From contig NZ_JBEJGX010000003.1 in assembly GCF_040253635.1 (NCBI RefSeq), positions 2,108,001 to 2,172,000 on the forward strand: a stretch of DNA of 64,000 nt. Reading direction: 5' to 3'. This DNA comes from Streptomyces sp. Edi2 (GTDB lineage Bacteria > Actinomycetota > Actinomycetes > Streptomycetales > Streptomycetaceae). Of this stretch, positions 24,668-33,449 are shown in pieces. The position numbers and the translations under genes are program-made. Below the pieces are notes generated by a model. That model made no database searches. It was not told the DNA's origin and saw only the letters and a program-made list of their open reading frames with translations. The first letter of the stretch is position 1. Each line of letters opens with the position of its first letter.

Positions 24668-27615
24668 CCGGGCCTCCTGAGGGAGACGAGGTCGGCCAGT
24701 TCGGCATCGGACAGTTCGGTGAGCGCACTCTCGCCACCGGAGAGCACGGAGTCGGCGAGCGCCCTTTTGGCGCTCAGGAGTTGGGCGATGTTGTCCTCGA
24801 CCGTGCCCTCGGCGATCAGCCGGTGGACCTGGACGGGCCGGGTCTGGCCGATGCGGTACGCCCGGTCGGTGGCCTGCTCCTCCACCGCCGGATTCCACCA
24901 GCGGTCGTAGTGGATCACGTGTCCCGCGCGGGTCAGGTTCAGGCCGGTGCCCGCCGCCTTCAGGGACAGCAGGAAGACCGGGGCATCGCCCGACTGGAAG
25001 CGGTCGACCATCTTCTCCCGTTCGGCGACGGGGGTGCCGCCGTGCAGGAGCTGCACCGGGATGCCCCGGTGGGTCAGGTGGTGTTCGAGCAGCCGCGCCA
25101 TGCCGACGTACTGGGTGAAGACCAGGGTGGCGCCGCCCTCGGCGAGGATAGTGTCCAGGAGTTCGTCGAGGAGTTCGAGCTTCCCGGAGCGGGCGGCGAG
25201 ACCGGGCGCGGCCTCCTTGAGGTACTGCGCGGGGTGGTTGCAGATCTGCTTGAGGGCGGTGAGCAGCTTCATGACCAGGCCGCGGCGGGCGATGCCCTCA
25301 GCGGTCTCGATCCGGGAAAGGGTCTCGCGGACGACGGCCCGGTACAGCGCGGCCTGTTCGCGCCCCAGCGCCACCGGGTGGTCCGTCTCGGTCTTGGGCG
25401 GCAGTTCGGGGACGATGCCCGGATCGGACTTCTTACGGCGCAGGATGAACGGGCGCACCAGCCTGGCCAGCCGCTCGGCCGCCCGCGCGTCCTCGCCGCC
25501 CTCGACCTCCCTGGCGTGCAGCGCACGGAACGTCTTGAGGGAGCCGAGGAGCCCGGGCGTCGTCCAGTCGAGGAGAGCCCACAGCTCGGAGAGGTTGTTC
25601 TCCACGGGCGTGCCGGTGAGGGCGATCCGGGCGGGAGCCTTGATGCTGCGCAGCGCCTTGGCCGTCGAGGAGCGCGGATTCTTCACGTGCTGGGCCTCGT
25701 CGGCAACGATCCAGGCCCATGGGTGTCCGGCCAGTTGGGGGGCGCTGCTGCGCATCGTCCCGTAGGTCGTCAGCACGAAGCCGCCCGTCAGGCCGTCGAG
25801 GCTGCGGCCGGCGCCGTGGAAGCGGCGTACGGGGATACCGGGGGCGAAGCGCTCGATCTCGCGCTGCCAGTTGCCGAGCAGGGAGGCCGGGCAGACGACG
25901 AGGACCGGTGCGCCGGGCCGGCGGTGCAGATGGAGCGCGATGACGGTGAGGGTCTTGCCCAGTCCCATGTCGTCGGCGAGGCAGCCGCCCAGACCGAGGG
26001 AGGTCATGGTGTCGAGCCAGGCCATGCCCCGTAGTTGGTAGTCGCGGAGGGTGGCTCGCAGTCCGGGCGGCTGGGGCAGGGGCCGTGTCTCGGCGGTGAG
26101 ACGGCCGCGCAGCGCGGCGAGGGCGCCCTCGGGCACCACGTCGACCTCCTCGCCGTCCACCTCCGCGGTGCCGTTGAGCGTCGTGGCCAGGGCCTCGGCC
26201 GGGTCCAGGTAGCCCAGTTCGCGTTTGCGGGCCTTGCGGACCAGCCCGGGGTCGACCAGGACCCACTGGTCACGCAGCCGGACGACGGGGCGATGCGCCT
26301 CGGCGAGGGCGTCCATCTCGGCCTCGCTCAGCGGCACCCCGTCCATCGCCGCCTGCCAGCGGAACTGCAGGAGTTCACGGGTGTCGAAGAAGCCGAAGCC
26401 GTCCGCGGCGGAGCCCGGTGCCGGGCGCAGCACCGCCGTGGCGGTCAGGCCGCGGGCCAGTTCCCTGGGCCAGTGGACGGCCACTCCCGCGGCGCCCAGG
26501 CGAGGCGCGGCTTCCCCCAGGAGCGCGTACAACTCGTCCTCACTGAGCGCCAGTACGTCGGGAACGGGCTGCTCCAGGAGGCGGGTGAGCGGGGGCCAGA
26601 CACGGGCGGCGCGCCGCAGGGCGAGCAAGGTGTCGACACGGGAGCGCGGCCCGAAAGAGGCAGACTCCTCGCCGTCCCACAGTCCGCGGGCGTCCGTCAC
26701 CAGGGTGGGGTCGGTGAGGCTGTGGACCTGGAGGACGGCGGCCGCCGCACTGCGAACTTCGGCTCCGTCCTCCCCGTTACCCTCTCCCCGGTCGAAGAGC
26801 TTGTGCGCGGCGAGATCGAGGCGCAGGGAGAGGCGCACCCCGGCGTCGACGCCGGCCGCGACCTCGGCCGCCCAGTCCCGGGCGCCGGGCAGATGCTGGG
26901 GTGCGCTCGCGGCGAACGGGGCACCGGCGACCAGTCGGGCGGCGGGGGTACGCGGCAGCGCATCGGCGACCGCGTCCACGTAGAGCCGTACCAGGGCCGC
27001 CGGGTCGTGCACCTGGAGCGGGCGGCTGCCGGCGATCGGCACGGCGTGGGCCTCGGCGGGCATGGCGGCGGCGATGGCCCGGAGATGTGCGATGTCGTCG
27101 GGGTCCAGCGGACCGGCGCGCCAGGCGTCGGTGTCCTCAGCGGTCAGGCCGGGGAGGAGTCTGCCGCGGGCGGCGAGATGCAGCGCATGCAGGGTGGCCG
27201 CGCCCCAGCAGGCGGCGGCCGGGTGGGCGGCCGGGTCGTGCCGGGCACGGACCAGCAGGGGGACGGCCTCGGCCAGGGGAAGCAGCACGGCGGGGAAGGT
27301 GCGGCTGCGGGCGCCGTTTCCATGACGGCGGGCGATTGTCAGCTGCCCCGGCCCGGAGGTCCCGTCACTGCCCGGCGCGGCCTCGCCATCCTCCCCGGTG
27401 CCGACGTCCGGGAGGGGGCCGCCATCGGGCCGCCACAGCGCGATCCTTCCGGCGCGCGGCGGCCGCCCGGGCACGGCGGGCAGGAAGACCGCGGCGCAGC
27501 GCGCCGGCGCAGCGCCGGCTTCCCCGCCCTCCCCCAGGCTCCCGGGCCCGGGCCCGGCCGTGGGCGGGTCGTGCAACGGCCGGGCCTCCCCTGCCGCCGC
27601 CCACCGCCTGGTCAT
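24664..27615 (-). CDS. SNF2-family DNA helicase/translocase
   Basis: A 983-residue Swi2/Snf2 ATPase. Helicase motifs: I, GGCLADDMGLGKTLTVIAL, near residue 547; Ia, VLVVCPASLLGNWQ; II, WIVADEAQHVKN (DEAQ box), near 637; III, ALTGTPVENNLSELW; V-VI, LSLKAAGTGLNLTRA and ATDRAYRIGQTRPVQVHRL, near 920. It resembles mycobacterial HelZ (Rv2101-type). The ATG at 27613-27615 is chosen for AAGGA 6 bases upstream; the frame stays open to 28116, but that extension is arginine-rich repeat sequence and starts inside a promoter-like motif. It is first of three genes joined by ATGA overlaps (SWIM, helicase-associated). A TTGTCAGTG element about 490 bases upstream suggests DNA-damage control. Confidence 0.93.
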   Translation of the reverse strand: MTRRWAAAGEARPLHDPPTAGPGPGSLGEGGEAGAAPARCAAVFLPAVPGRPPRAGRIALWRPDGGPLPDVGTGEDGEAAPGSDGTSGPGQLTIARRHGNGARSRTFPAVLLPLAEAVPLLVRARHDPAAHPAAACWGAATLHALHLAARGRLLPGLTAEDTDAWRAGPLDPDDIAHLRAIAAAMPAEAHAVPIAGSRPLQVHDPAALVRLYVDAVADALPRTPAARLVAGAPFAASAPQHLPGARDWAAEVAAGVDAGVRLSLRLDLAAHKLFDRGEGNGEDGAEVRSAAAAVLQVHSLTDPTLVTDARGLWDGEESASFGPRSRVDTLLALRRAARVWPPLTRLLEQPVPDVLALSEDELYALLGEAAPRLGAAGVAVHWPRELARGLTATAVLRPAPGSAADGFGFFDTRELLQFRWQAAMDGVPLSEAEMDALAEAHRPVVRLRDQWVLVDPGLVRKARKRELGYLDPAEALATTLNGTAEVDGEEVDVVPEGALAALRGRLTAETRPLPQPPGLRATLRDYQLRGMAWLDTMTSLGLGGCLADDMGLGKTLTVIALHLHRRPGAPVLVVCPASLLGNWQREIERFAPGIPVRRFHGAGRSLDGLTGGFVLTTYGTMRSSAPQLAGHPWAWIVADEAQHVKNPRSSTAKALRSIKAPARIALTGTPVENNLSELWALLDWTTPGLLGSLKTFRALHAREVEGGEDARAAERLARLVRPFILRRKKSDPGIVPELPPKTETDHPVALGREQAALYRAVVRETLSRIETAEGIARRGLVMKLLTALKQICNHPAQYLKEAAPGLAARSGKLELLDELLDTILAEGGATLVFTQYVGMARLLEHHLTHRGIPVQLLHGGTPVAEREKMVDRFQSGDAPVFLLSLKAAGTGLNLTRAGHVIHYDRWWNPAVEEQATDRAYRIGQTRPVQVHRLIAEGTVEDNIAQLLSAKRALADSVLSGGESALTELSDAELADLVSLRRPG

Positions 27616-27639
27616 CCCATTCCTTACTGCTCGGTCGTT

Positions 27640-27775
27640 CACTGCACTGCTCGGTCGTCGGCGGCGCGGTCGGGCGCTGCTCGATGGCTCACGGCGCGGT
27701 CGTCCGCGACGCGGTCGTGCCCTGCACGATCGTTCACGGCGCGGTCGTGGCCTGCACGATCGTTCACCGCGTGGG
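27640..27775. repeat. Degenerate ~25-base tandem repeats
   Basis: Two near-identical copies of a unit running from GCACGATCGTTCAC to GCGCGGTCGTG lie at about 27725-27775, with more divergent copies (CTGCTCGGTCGT and similar) to the left. In one minus-strand frame the unit reads as Asn-Asp-Arg-Ala-Gly-His repeats, but no start or ribosome site supports a protein. Confidence 0.6.
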
Positions 27776-28093
27776 CGTTCCACCCCGGCCGCGGCGCCCG
27801 CAGAACCTGCCGCGAGCGGCCCGATCCAGCGCCCCCGACCTGCGAGTCTACGGTCGCACGCACCACGTCTTCCGCTTCCCTCCCCAGCGTTCGCACCTCC
27901 CTCGGAGCGCCGGGCACCGAGGCCCCGGCCGCATGCCATGACCGCGCCGGCGCCTCTCGTCCGCGCACGCTGCTCACCGCACGTCGCAAGAGCCGATGCC
28001 GGTGCCCGTGCCGATGCCGATGCCGATCGAACGATGGCGGCCTGCCACGCTCGCCCCGCTCCGCTCCGCCACGGTCCCGGCTCTTCCTGATCG

Positions 28094-28116
28094 ATGGAAG
28101 CAGACAGCACTGACAA
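28094..28116 (-). promoter_or_regulatory. Imperfect RecA-NDp (PafBC-type) element upstream of the SNF2 operon
   Basis: Minus strand: TTGTCAGTG (28116-28108), 8 bases, TTCCAT (28099-28094). The upstream half is perfect; the -10 differs from TANNNT at its second base. It faces the SNF2 helicase operon with a leader of about 470 bases. Confidence 0.55.
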
Positions 28117-28257
28117 TGCGTCCCGACCAGGCCTTCGTCTGCAGGCCGGAGGTTATCCACAGGCTGCAGGAATCTCTCTCGCCCTCGGCTCGAAATCCGC
28201 TACGGTGGCGCCATCGTCACTCTCGGTAATCAATCCAGCGTCGATGAGGAACACAGC

Positions 28258-29847
28258 ATGTACATCCCCACGCCCGAACAATCCGCCGCGGCAGAGGCCT
28301 TTCCGACCGGAGCGCATCTGGTGATCCAGGCCGACGCCGGAACCGGCAAGACGACCACCCTCGCCATGCTCGCCCGCACCGCGCGGCGACAGGGCCGATC
28401 AGGCCGGTACCTCGCCTTCAACAGAGCGGTCGCGCGCCATGCCGCGCGCACATTCCCCGCCGAAGTGTCCTGCGGAACCGCCCACTCCCTCGCCTACACC
28501 GCCGTGGGCAAGCGCTACCAGGCACGCATGAACGCCCCTCGGCGCGCAGGATGGCGCACGGGCGCCGCCCTGGGCATCGACGAGGACATGACCGTCCCCA
28601 TCGGCGCACGCAAGGTGACCCACAAGGCGCTCTCCTACACGGTCCTGCGCACCGTCACCCGCTTCTGCCAGTCGGCCGACCGAGAGATCGCGCCCCATCA
28701 CGTCCCGCCCCTGCGCGGAGCCGAATCCGCGCCGCTGCACGCACAACTCGCCGCTCTCGCCCTGCCCTACGCGCGCAAGGCCTGGGCCGACCTGCAGCAT
28801 CCGGACCACGGCGTCGTCCGCTTCGAGCACGACCACTACCTCAAGATGTGGGCGCTGCGCGAGCCCGTCATCCCGGTGGACTTCCTGCTCCTGGACGAGG
28901 CACAGGACACCAGCCCCGTGGTCGAGCAGGTCTTCACGGCCCAGCGCGACCACGCACAACTGGTGCTGGTCGGAGACTCGGCCCAGGCCATCTACGGCTG
29001 GCGCGGCGCCCGCGACATCATGACCGGGTTCGACGGCCGGCAGCTCAGTCTCTCCCGGTCGTTCCGCTTCGGTCCCGCGCTTGCCGCCGAGGCCAATCGC
29101 TGGCTCACCATCGTCGGCGCCCCGATCCGGCTCACCGGATCGCCCTGCCGGGAGACGGAGTTACGCAGGGCTCCCGCGCCGGAGGCGATCCTGTGCCGGA
29201 CAAATGTGGGAGCGATGGTGGAGGTGATACTGCAGCTGGCGGCGGACCGCCGGGTCGCCCTCGCCGGCGGCGGCCAAGCACTCGGCGCTCTCGCCCGCGC
29301 CGCATACGATCTCGAGGCCGGCCGCCGCACCGGCCACCCCGAGCTGATGCTCTTCGAGACCTGGGCCGAACTGCGCGAGTACGCCGAGTTCGACCCGGCC
29401 GGACGGGACCTGCTCCCCTTGGCGGAGCTCGTCGACGAGCACGGCACGGAGGCGCTGCTCCAGGCCCTGGACCAGCTCTCCCCCGAGGACTCCGCCGAGG
29501 TGACGGTGTCCACGGCGCACCGAGCCAAAGGCCGGGAGTGGGAAAGCGTGCGCGTCGCGGACGATTTCACGGGGCCCGACGACCTCGACGAGCCCGGCGA
29601 GGACGGGACCCCGCTGCCCGGCCCGGTCGACCTCGACGAGGCGCGCCTGGCCTACGTCGCCGTGACCCGTGCCCGCTCGCTCCTCGACATCGGCGGACTC
29701 TCCTGGATCAACAGCCACCCCGCCGGCGACCCGCTCCCCACCTCGTTCCCCGGCCCGCGCCCCACTGGAGGGAAACACGCAGAACAGCCGGTGGCGGGCG
29801 CGGAACGACCAGCGCACAACGGGGAAAGAGGTACCGGAGAAAGGTGA
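28258..29847 (+). CDS. UvrD/Fbh1-like superfamily 1 DNA helicase
   Basis: A 529-residue compact SF1A helicase. Walker A is ADAGTGKTTTLAM near residues 25-37, motif II LLLDEAQDTSPVVEQV near 210-225 and motif III QAIYGWRGARD near 244. Motif IV SLSRSFRFGPALA follows, and the C-terminal motifs STAHRAKGREW and AYVAVTRAR lie near 420 and 470. At 529 residues it is shorter than UvrD/PcrA (about 720), lacking most of the 1B/2B inserts, like Fbh1-type or phage-derived enzymes. GAGGAA precedes the ATG at 28258. The last ~40 residues are a polar tail. It diverges from the SNF2 operon, and both helicases could serve recombination repair. Confidence 0.9.
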   Translation: MYIPTPEQSAAAEAFPTGAHLVIQADAGTGKTTTLAMLARTARRQGRSGRYLAFNRAVARHAARTFPAEVSCGTAHSLAYTAVGKRYQARMNAPRRAGWRTGAALGIDEDMTVPIGARKVTHKALSYTVLRTVTRFCQSADREIAPHHVPPLRGAESAPLHAQLAALALPYARKAWADLQHPDHGVVRFEHDHYLKMWALREPVIPVDFLLLDEAQDTSPVVEQVFTAQRDHAQLVLVGDSAQAIYGWRGARDIMTGFDGRQLSLSRSFRFGPALAAEANRWLTIVGAPIRLTGSPCRETELRRAPAPEAILCRTNVGAMVEVILQLAADRRVALAGGGQALGALARAAYDLEAGRRTGHPELMLFETWAELREYAEFDPAGRDLLPLAELVDEHGTEALLQALDQLSPEDSAEVTVSTAHRAKGREWESVRVADDFTGPDDLDEPGEDGTPLPGPVDLDEARLAYVAVTRARSLLDIGGLSWINSHPAGDPLPTSFPGPRPTGGKHAEQPVAGAERPAHNGERGTGER

Positions 29848-29893
29848 CTGGGCGACCGATCGGGAGGATCCTAGAGGTGGGAGATGGGTGCCG

Positions 29894-30208
29894 ATGCGTA
29901 CGGGAAATGAGCCCCTTCAGGCACGCAGCCCGCTGAGAATCCGCTGCGGACTGGCGCTGTGGGGATTGCTGTGGGCGATCGCCGGAACCGTGGCCTTCGT
30001 CGATACCGGGCGACCGGAGTGGGCGGCGGCATGCGCGGCGCTGGCCCTGGTGGCGGCCGCGGACCTGGCCGTGGTGATCCGCCACATCCACCAGGGACCG
30101 CACTACCAGCCGGGAAAGGACATACCGCCGTACGCCCCCGACCGAGGGCGCAACGACGCGTTCGGCATACGGAAAGGACCCGGCAGGAGACGGGACAGCA
30201 GGCCGTAA
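29894..30208 (+). CDS. Small membrane protein (DUF6343-like)
   Basis: A 104-residue protein with the start MRTGNEPLQARSPLRIR and two hydrophobic segments (LALWGLLWAIAGTVAFV and AACAALALVAAADLAVVI) separated by a short TGRPEW turn. A basic tail follows, containing the QGPHYQPGKDIPPY segment typical of small Streptomyces membrane proteins that I place near DUF6343. No function is known. GGGAG lies 10 bases before the ATG at 29894; a GTG at 29888 is possible. It follows the helicase gene by 46 bases and may be read from the same transcript. Confidence 0.7.
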   Translation: MRTGNEPLQARSPLRIRCGLALWGLLWAIAGTVAFVDTGRPEWAAACAALALVAAADLAVVIRHIHQGPHYQPGKDIPPYAPDRGRNDAFGIRKGPGRRRDSRP

Positions 30209-30416
30209 GTACCGCGGCGCGGGGCGCGACGTCACGCATGCGGCGAAGGCGGAGCGCGCCGTAGCGGTCCGGGGGCACTATCACCTGCGGGTCGGTGCGG
30301 CGTATCGCCTCCGGCGACAGCCGAGGCGCCCGTAGGCATCGACGGCGGGGCGCCCGACCGGCCGCGATCGATGGGTGCGATCGGCGCGCACGCCGCAATC
30401 GGCGCGTACGGCGCGA

Positions 30417-30854
30417 CTACTCCGGACCGGCGTCCGGGTGGCCGCGATCACTGTCGCCGCTGCCGCTGCCGTCACCCTTGTCGCTGCCCTGGCCCGGTGC
30501 GAAGCGGGCGGCTTCGATGAACTCCGGGCGCGGTTCGAGGGCCGCTGCCAGCCGGAAGTGGCGCAGCGCCTCCTCGGTACGGTCGGCACGTTCCAGGGTG
30601 CGGCCGAGCGCGAAGTGCGCGAAGGCGTTGTCCGGCTCGCGTTCCAGCACGATCTGGAACTCGAGTTCCGCGGGCCGCAGTTGAGCGGCGAGGAAGAAGG
30701 CACGGGCGCGTAGCAGTCGGGCCGCGGTGTTCTCGGGGTGCGCGGTGATGACCGAGTCCAGCAGCCGGATCGCCCCGCGCGGGTCGCGGGCCGCCAACAG
30801 CTGCTCCGCGGCGCGGAAGTCGATGACATGCGTCTCGGGGCTGCTCTCGGGCAC
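30417..30854 (-). CDS. Tetratricopeptide repeat protein
   Basis: A 145-residue soluble protein made of about three TPR units: AAEQLLAARDPRGAIRLLDSV, AARLLRARAFFLAAQLRPAELEF and AFAHFALGRTLERADRTEEALRHF. A polar, glycine- and aspartate-rich tail follows. TPRs mediate protein-protein contacts; the partner is unknown. The GTG at 30852-30854 is chosen because GGAGAGGAG lies 5 bases upstream; the longer frame to 30884 adds only arginines. The order TPR - cupin - coaE - PAC2 - rpsA on one strand matches other Streptomyces chromosomes as I recall them. Confidence 0.88.
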   Translation of the reverse strand: MPESSPETHVIDFRAAEQLLAARDPRGAIRLLDSVITAHPENTAARLLRARAFFLAAQLRPAELEFQIVLEREPDNAFAHFALGRTLERADRTEEALRHFRLAAALEPRPEFIEAARFAPGQGSDKGDGSGSGDSDRGHPDAGPE

Positions 30855-31110
30855 GGCTGCTCCTCTCCGTCGCCGTCGGGACATGCATCGGCCACGGACC
30901 GTACGGCGTTACCTGCTGCACAACATTCCCCTCGGCCGCGGCATTCCCCGGCCGGCATCACTTCAACCGGGGCGCCCGGGACCGCCCCAGGGCAAGCACA
31001 GCCGACCGGGCCGGCGGAGGAGCACCGCCGACCGCTCGCCACCGGCCCGACGCTCGCAACCGATCCAACGCTCGCAACGGGCCCCTACCTCGCTACAGAG
31101 CCGCTTCCCT

Positions 31111-31160
31111 ACAGGTCCGCTTCCTACAGGTCCGCTTCCTACAGGTCCGCTTCCTACAGG
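31111..31160. repeat. Three tandem 15-base repeats covering the cupin stop codon
   Basis: ACAGGTCCGCTTCCT is repeated exactly at 31111, 31126 and 31141, followed by a partial copy. The cupin gene's TAG stop (31154-31156, minus strand) lies in the third copy, so each copy carries the same stop. A looser CGCTCGCAAC repeat lies to the left (31050-31080). Confidence 0.85.
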
Positions 31161-31630
31161 CTGATGTGATACGCCTTGCGCAACGTCTCGTGCACGGTCC
31201 AGCGCGTGCGGTCGCCCTCGCGCAGGACGCAGGCATCGCCGGGGCCCACCTCCAGCACCGAGCCGCCCTCGACCTCGATGGTGGCGCGCCCGCTGACGAC
31301 CACGAACAGCTCATTGGCCTCGGTGTCCGTCACCACACCCGGCGTGATCTGCCAGATTCCGCGGATCTGCTGCCCGTCGGGGGACTCCCACAGCACCTTG
31401 CCCGTCACCACCGGCTCACCGGCGACGATCTGCGAGGGGTCCAGCGGGTCAGGTTCCAGATCGGCATCCGCGATGCCGGGGATGTTGACCACGAACGAGG
31501 CGGGCGCCGGGTCACCGGCAACGGACGGCACGGCGGACTCGGCAACCGGGCCGGCGCCGGAGCCCGGCTCCGTGGTGCGGGCGGGCCCGGTCGCGGAGTT
31601 CGTGGCGTCAAGATCGGAAGCAGAAGTCAT
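31154..31630 (-). CDS. Cupin-domain protein
   Basis: A 158-residue protein. The first ~45 residues are a flexible Ala/Gly/Thr tail. The rest is a single cupin barrel: VTGKVLWESPDGQQIRGIWQITPG, TEANELFVVVSGRATIEV (cupin motif 1, with the usual histidine pair replaced by E-N-E) and VLEVGPGDACVLREGDRTRWTVHE (motif 2, ending in a histidine). The partial loss of metal ligands suggests a binding rather than catalytic role. The ATG at 31628-31630 lies 7 bases after TACCCT (31638-31643, minus strand), so the mRNA is likely leaderless. The stop lies inside a 15-base tandem repeat. Confidence 0.85.
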   Translation of the reverse strand: MTSASDLDATNSATGPARTTEPGSGAGPVAESAVPSVAGDPAPASFVVNIPGIADADLEPDPLDPSQIVAGEPVVTGKVLWESPDGQQIRGIWQITPGVVTDTEANELFVVVSGRATIEVEGGSVLEVGPGDACVLREGDRTRWTVHETLRKAYHISL

Positions 31631-31653
31631 GGCGGCGAGGGTACCCTCCGGCC

Positions 31654-32244
31654 TCAGGCGCTCCGCAGCCGCTCCCATACGGCGCGGACCTGGGGTTCCA
31701 GCGCGTCCAGCGGCCCGTCGTTGTCAATGACGAGATCCGCGACGGCCAGCCGCTGTTCGCGGGTGGCCTGGGCCCCCATCCGGGACGTGGCCTCGTCCTT
31801 GGCCATACCGCGCAGCCGCACCAAGCGGTCCAGCTGGGTCTGCGGCGCGGCGTCGACCACGACCACCAGGTCGTAGAGCGGTGCCAAGCCGTTCTCGGTC
31901 AGCAGCGGGACATCGTGCACCACCACCGCGTCCGGCCCGGCCGATGCTTCGAGTTCGGCCGACCGTGCCCCCACCAGCGGGTGCACGATCGCATTCAGCG
32001 CCTTCAGCTTCCCGGGGTCGGAGAACACGATCCGGCCCAGCTTCGGCCGGTCCAACGTGCCGTCCGGCGCGAGTACGTCGCTGCCGAACTCCGCGACCAC
32101 TGCCGCCAGTCCGGGCGTTCCCGGCTCGACGACCTCGCGTGCGATCTTGTCCGCGTCCACCACCACCGCGCCGTACGACGCCAGCAAGCGCGAAACCTCA
32201 CTCTTGCCCGCACCGATCCCGCCGGTCAGCCCCACCTTCACCAT
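31654..32244 (-). CDS. coaE: Dephospho-CoA kinase
   Basis: A 196-residue P-loop kinase catalysing the last step of coenzyme A synthesis, phosphorylation of the 3'-OH of dephospho-CoA. Walker A is [17 protein letters not shown] (residues 6-22); [13 protein letters not shown] is the substrate-binding acidic motif; HPLVGAR and [13 protein letters not shown] are conserved, and [11 protein letters not shown] is the lid. The length is that of a single-domain CoaE; the extra GrpB-like domain of mycobacterial CoaE is absent. The ATG at 32242-32244 follows TAGCGT (32251-32256, minus strand) by exactly 6 bases, so the mRNA should be leaderless. The cupin gene begins 23 bases after the stop. Confidence 0.96.
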   Translation of the reverse strand: MVKVGLTGGIGAGKSEVSRLLASYGAVVVDADKIAREVVEPGTPGLAAVVAEFGSDVLAPDGTLDRPKLGRIVFSDPGKLKALNAIVHPLVGARSAELEASAGPDAVVVHDVPLLTENGLAPLYDLVVVVDAAPQTQLDRLVRLRGMAKDEATSRMGAQATREQRLAVADLVIDNDGPLDALEPQVRAVWERLRSA

Positions 32245-32250
32245 GGGCCC

Positions 32251-32256
32251 ACGCTA
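32251..32256 (-). promoter_or_regulatory. -10 box of the leaderless coaE promoter
   Basis: TAGCGT on the minus strand, then 6 bases and the coaE ATG. It is the same arrangement as at several other genes in this window. Confidence 0.55.
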
Positions 32257-32340
32257 TACGCTGCGCCCGGACGGCAGGAGCGCAGGAGGCTGCTCCGGCC
32301 GCCTGCTCCCCCTCCGGCCTCCTCAAGGCCGACCTGGCCC

Positions 32341-32450
32341 GGCACGCTCACGCCCCGGCCTCCCTCAAGCCCGGCCCGGCCCGGCACGCTCACGCCCCGG
32401 CTTCCCTCAAGCCCGGCCCGGCACGCTCACGCCCCGGCCTCCCTCACGGC
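32341..32450. repeat. Tandem repeat of about 42 bases between PAC2 and coaE
   Basis: Units beginning GGCACGCTCACGCCCCGG start at 32341, 32383 and 32420. The first is 42 bases and the second 37, having lost one CCGGC. They lie in the 3' intergenic region after the PAC2 gene. No coding role is visible. Confidence 0.75.
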
Positions 32451-32495
32451 CTGCACCCACGTCCCCGCCCCACGCCCCTGCGGGTTCCGGCTCGC

Positions 32496-33449
32496 TCAGG
32501 CCCCGCCCGCACCGCCGTCGCCCTCGCGCTCCGCCAGGAAGCGCTCGAACTCCCTGCCGATCTCATCGGCCGACGGCAGTTCCACCGGCTCGGCCACCAA
32601 GTTCCCCCGGCTCTCCGCCCCGGCCACCGCGTCGTACTGATGCTCCAGCCCGCTGACCAGCGCGACCAGTTCCTCATCGCCCTCCGAGATCTGCCGCTCG
32701 ATCTCCTCCTGCGTCCGCAGTGCCTCCGTACGCAGCGAATGCGCGGCGGCCGGCAACACCAGCCCGGTCGCGGCCATCACGGCCTCCAGCGCCGTCAGCG
32801 CGGCATCCGGATAGGCGGACCGGGCGATGTAGTGCGGTACGTGCGCCGCCACGCCCAGAACGTCGTGCCCCGCCTCCGCCAGCCGGAACTCGATCAGCGC
32901 CTCCGCGCTGCCGGGCACCTGCGCCTCGTCGAAGAAGCCGCCGTGCCCGGGCATCAGATCGGTGCGGTTGCCGTGCGGGGTGATGCCCACGGGGCGGGTG
33001 TGCGGCACGCCCATGGGGATGCCGTGGAAGTTCACCGAGAGGCGTACGCCGAGGCGTTCCACGATCTCCTTCACGGCGGCCGCGAAGCGCTCCCACTCGA
33101 CGTCCGGTTCGGGTCCGGACAGCAGCAGGAACGGCGCGTCGGTGGTGTCCCGTACGAGCCGCAGCTCGATGCCCGGGGTCTCGTAGGCGGTCCAGCGGTT
33201 GCGCTCGAAGGTGAGCAGCGGGCGGCGGGCTCGGTAGTCGACGAGGCGGTCGTGGTCGAAGCGGGCGACGACCTGGTTCGGCAGGCCGTCCAGCAGCCGT
33301 TCGACGATCTGGTCGCCGGTCTCGCCGGCGTCGATGTACCCGTCGAAGTGGTACAGCAGCACCAGTCCGGCGGAGTCCCTGGAGGCAATCGCCTCCACCT
33401 CCGCGAGCCCGCTCGGCTCCCATTCGTACATACCCTGGGGATCCAACAC
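32496..33449 (-). CDS. PAC2 family protein (proteasome-assembly-chaperone-like)
   Basis: A 317-residue PAC2-fold protein. Recognisable parts are [25 protein letters not shown] near residues 29-53, the central [40 protein letters not shown], and [25 protein letters not shown]-terminal acidic helix with [17 protein letters not shown] follows. In eukaryotes PAC2 helps assemble the proteasome; in actinobacteria, which also have proteasomes, its role is not established. The GTG at 33447-33449 follows GGAGGAGCAG by 5 to 9 bases. It lies between rpsA and coaE on the same strand. Confidence 0.88.
   Translation of the reverse strand: MLDPQGMYEWEPSGLAEVEAIASRDSAGLVLLYHFDGYIDAGETGDQIVERLLDGLPNQVVARFDHDRLVDYRARRPLLTFERNRWTAYETPGIELRLVRDTTDAPFLLLSGPEPDVEWERFAAAVKEIVERLGVRLSVNFHGIPMGVPHTRPVGITPHGNRTDLMPGHGGFFDEAQVPGSAEALIEFRLAEAGHDVLGVAAHVPHYIARSAYPDAALTALEAVMAATGLVLPAAAHSLRTEALRTQEEIERQISEGDEELVALVSGLEHQYDAVAGAESRGNLVAEPVELPSADEIGREFERFLAEREGDGGAGGA

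Larger units (their letters stand above)
27616..28257. other. Repeat-rich region upstream of the SNF2 helicase
   Basis: Divergent region between the SNF2 and UvrD-like helicase genes. 27640-27775 holds degenerate copies of a roughly 25-base unit containing GCACGATCGTTCAC and GCGCGGTCGT. 27995-28030 holds a hexanucleotide GATGCC/GGTGCC repeat. 28094-28116 holds a TTGTCAGTG promoter-like element on the minus strand. Reading frames here are artefacts of the repeats. Confidence 0.6.

Noticed and set aside
27322..27345. Another TTGTCAG promoter at 27333
   Set aside because: It reads TTGTCAGCTG inside the SNF2 coding sequence, lacks the GTG end and any suitably spaced -10.
27640..27775. Protein encoded by the Asn-Asp-Arg repeat frame
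   Set aside because: No start codon with a ribosome site and no homology; it is explained as a DNA repeat.
27616..28116. 167-residue N-terminal extension of the SNF2 helicase
   Set aside because: Arginine-rich repeat translation, TTG start inside a promoter-like element, and a good ribosome site at the internal ATG.
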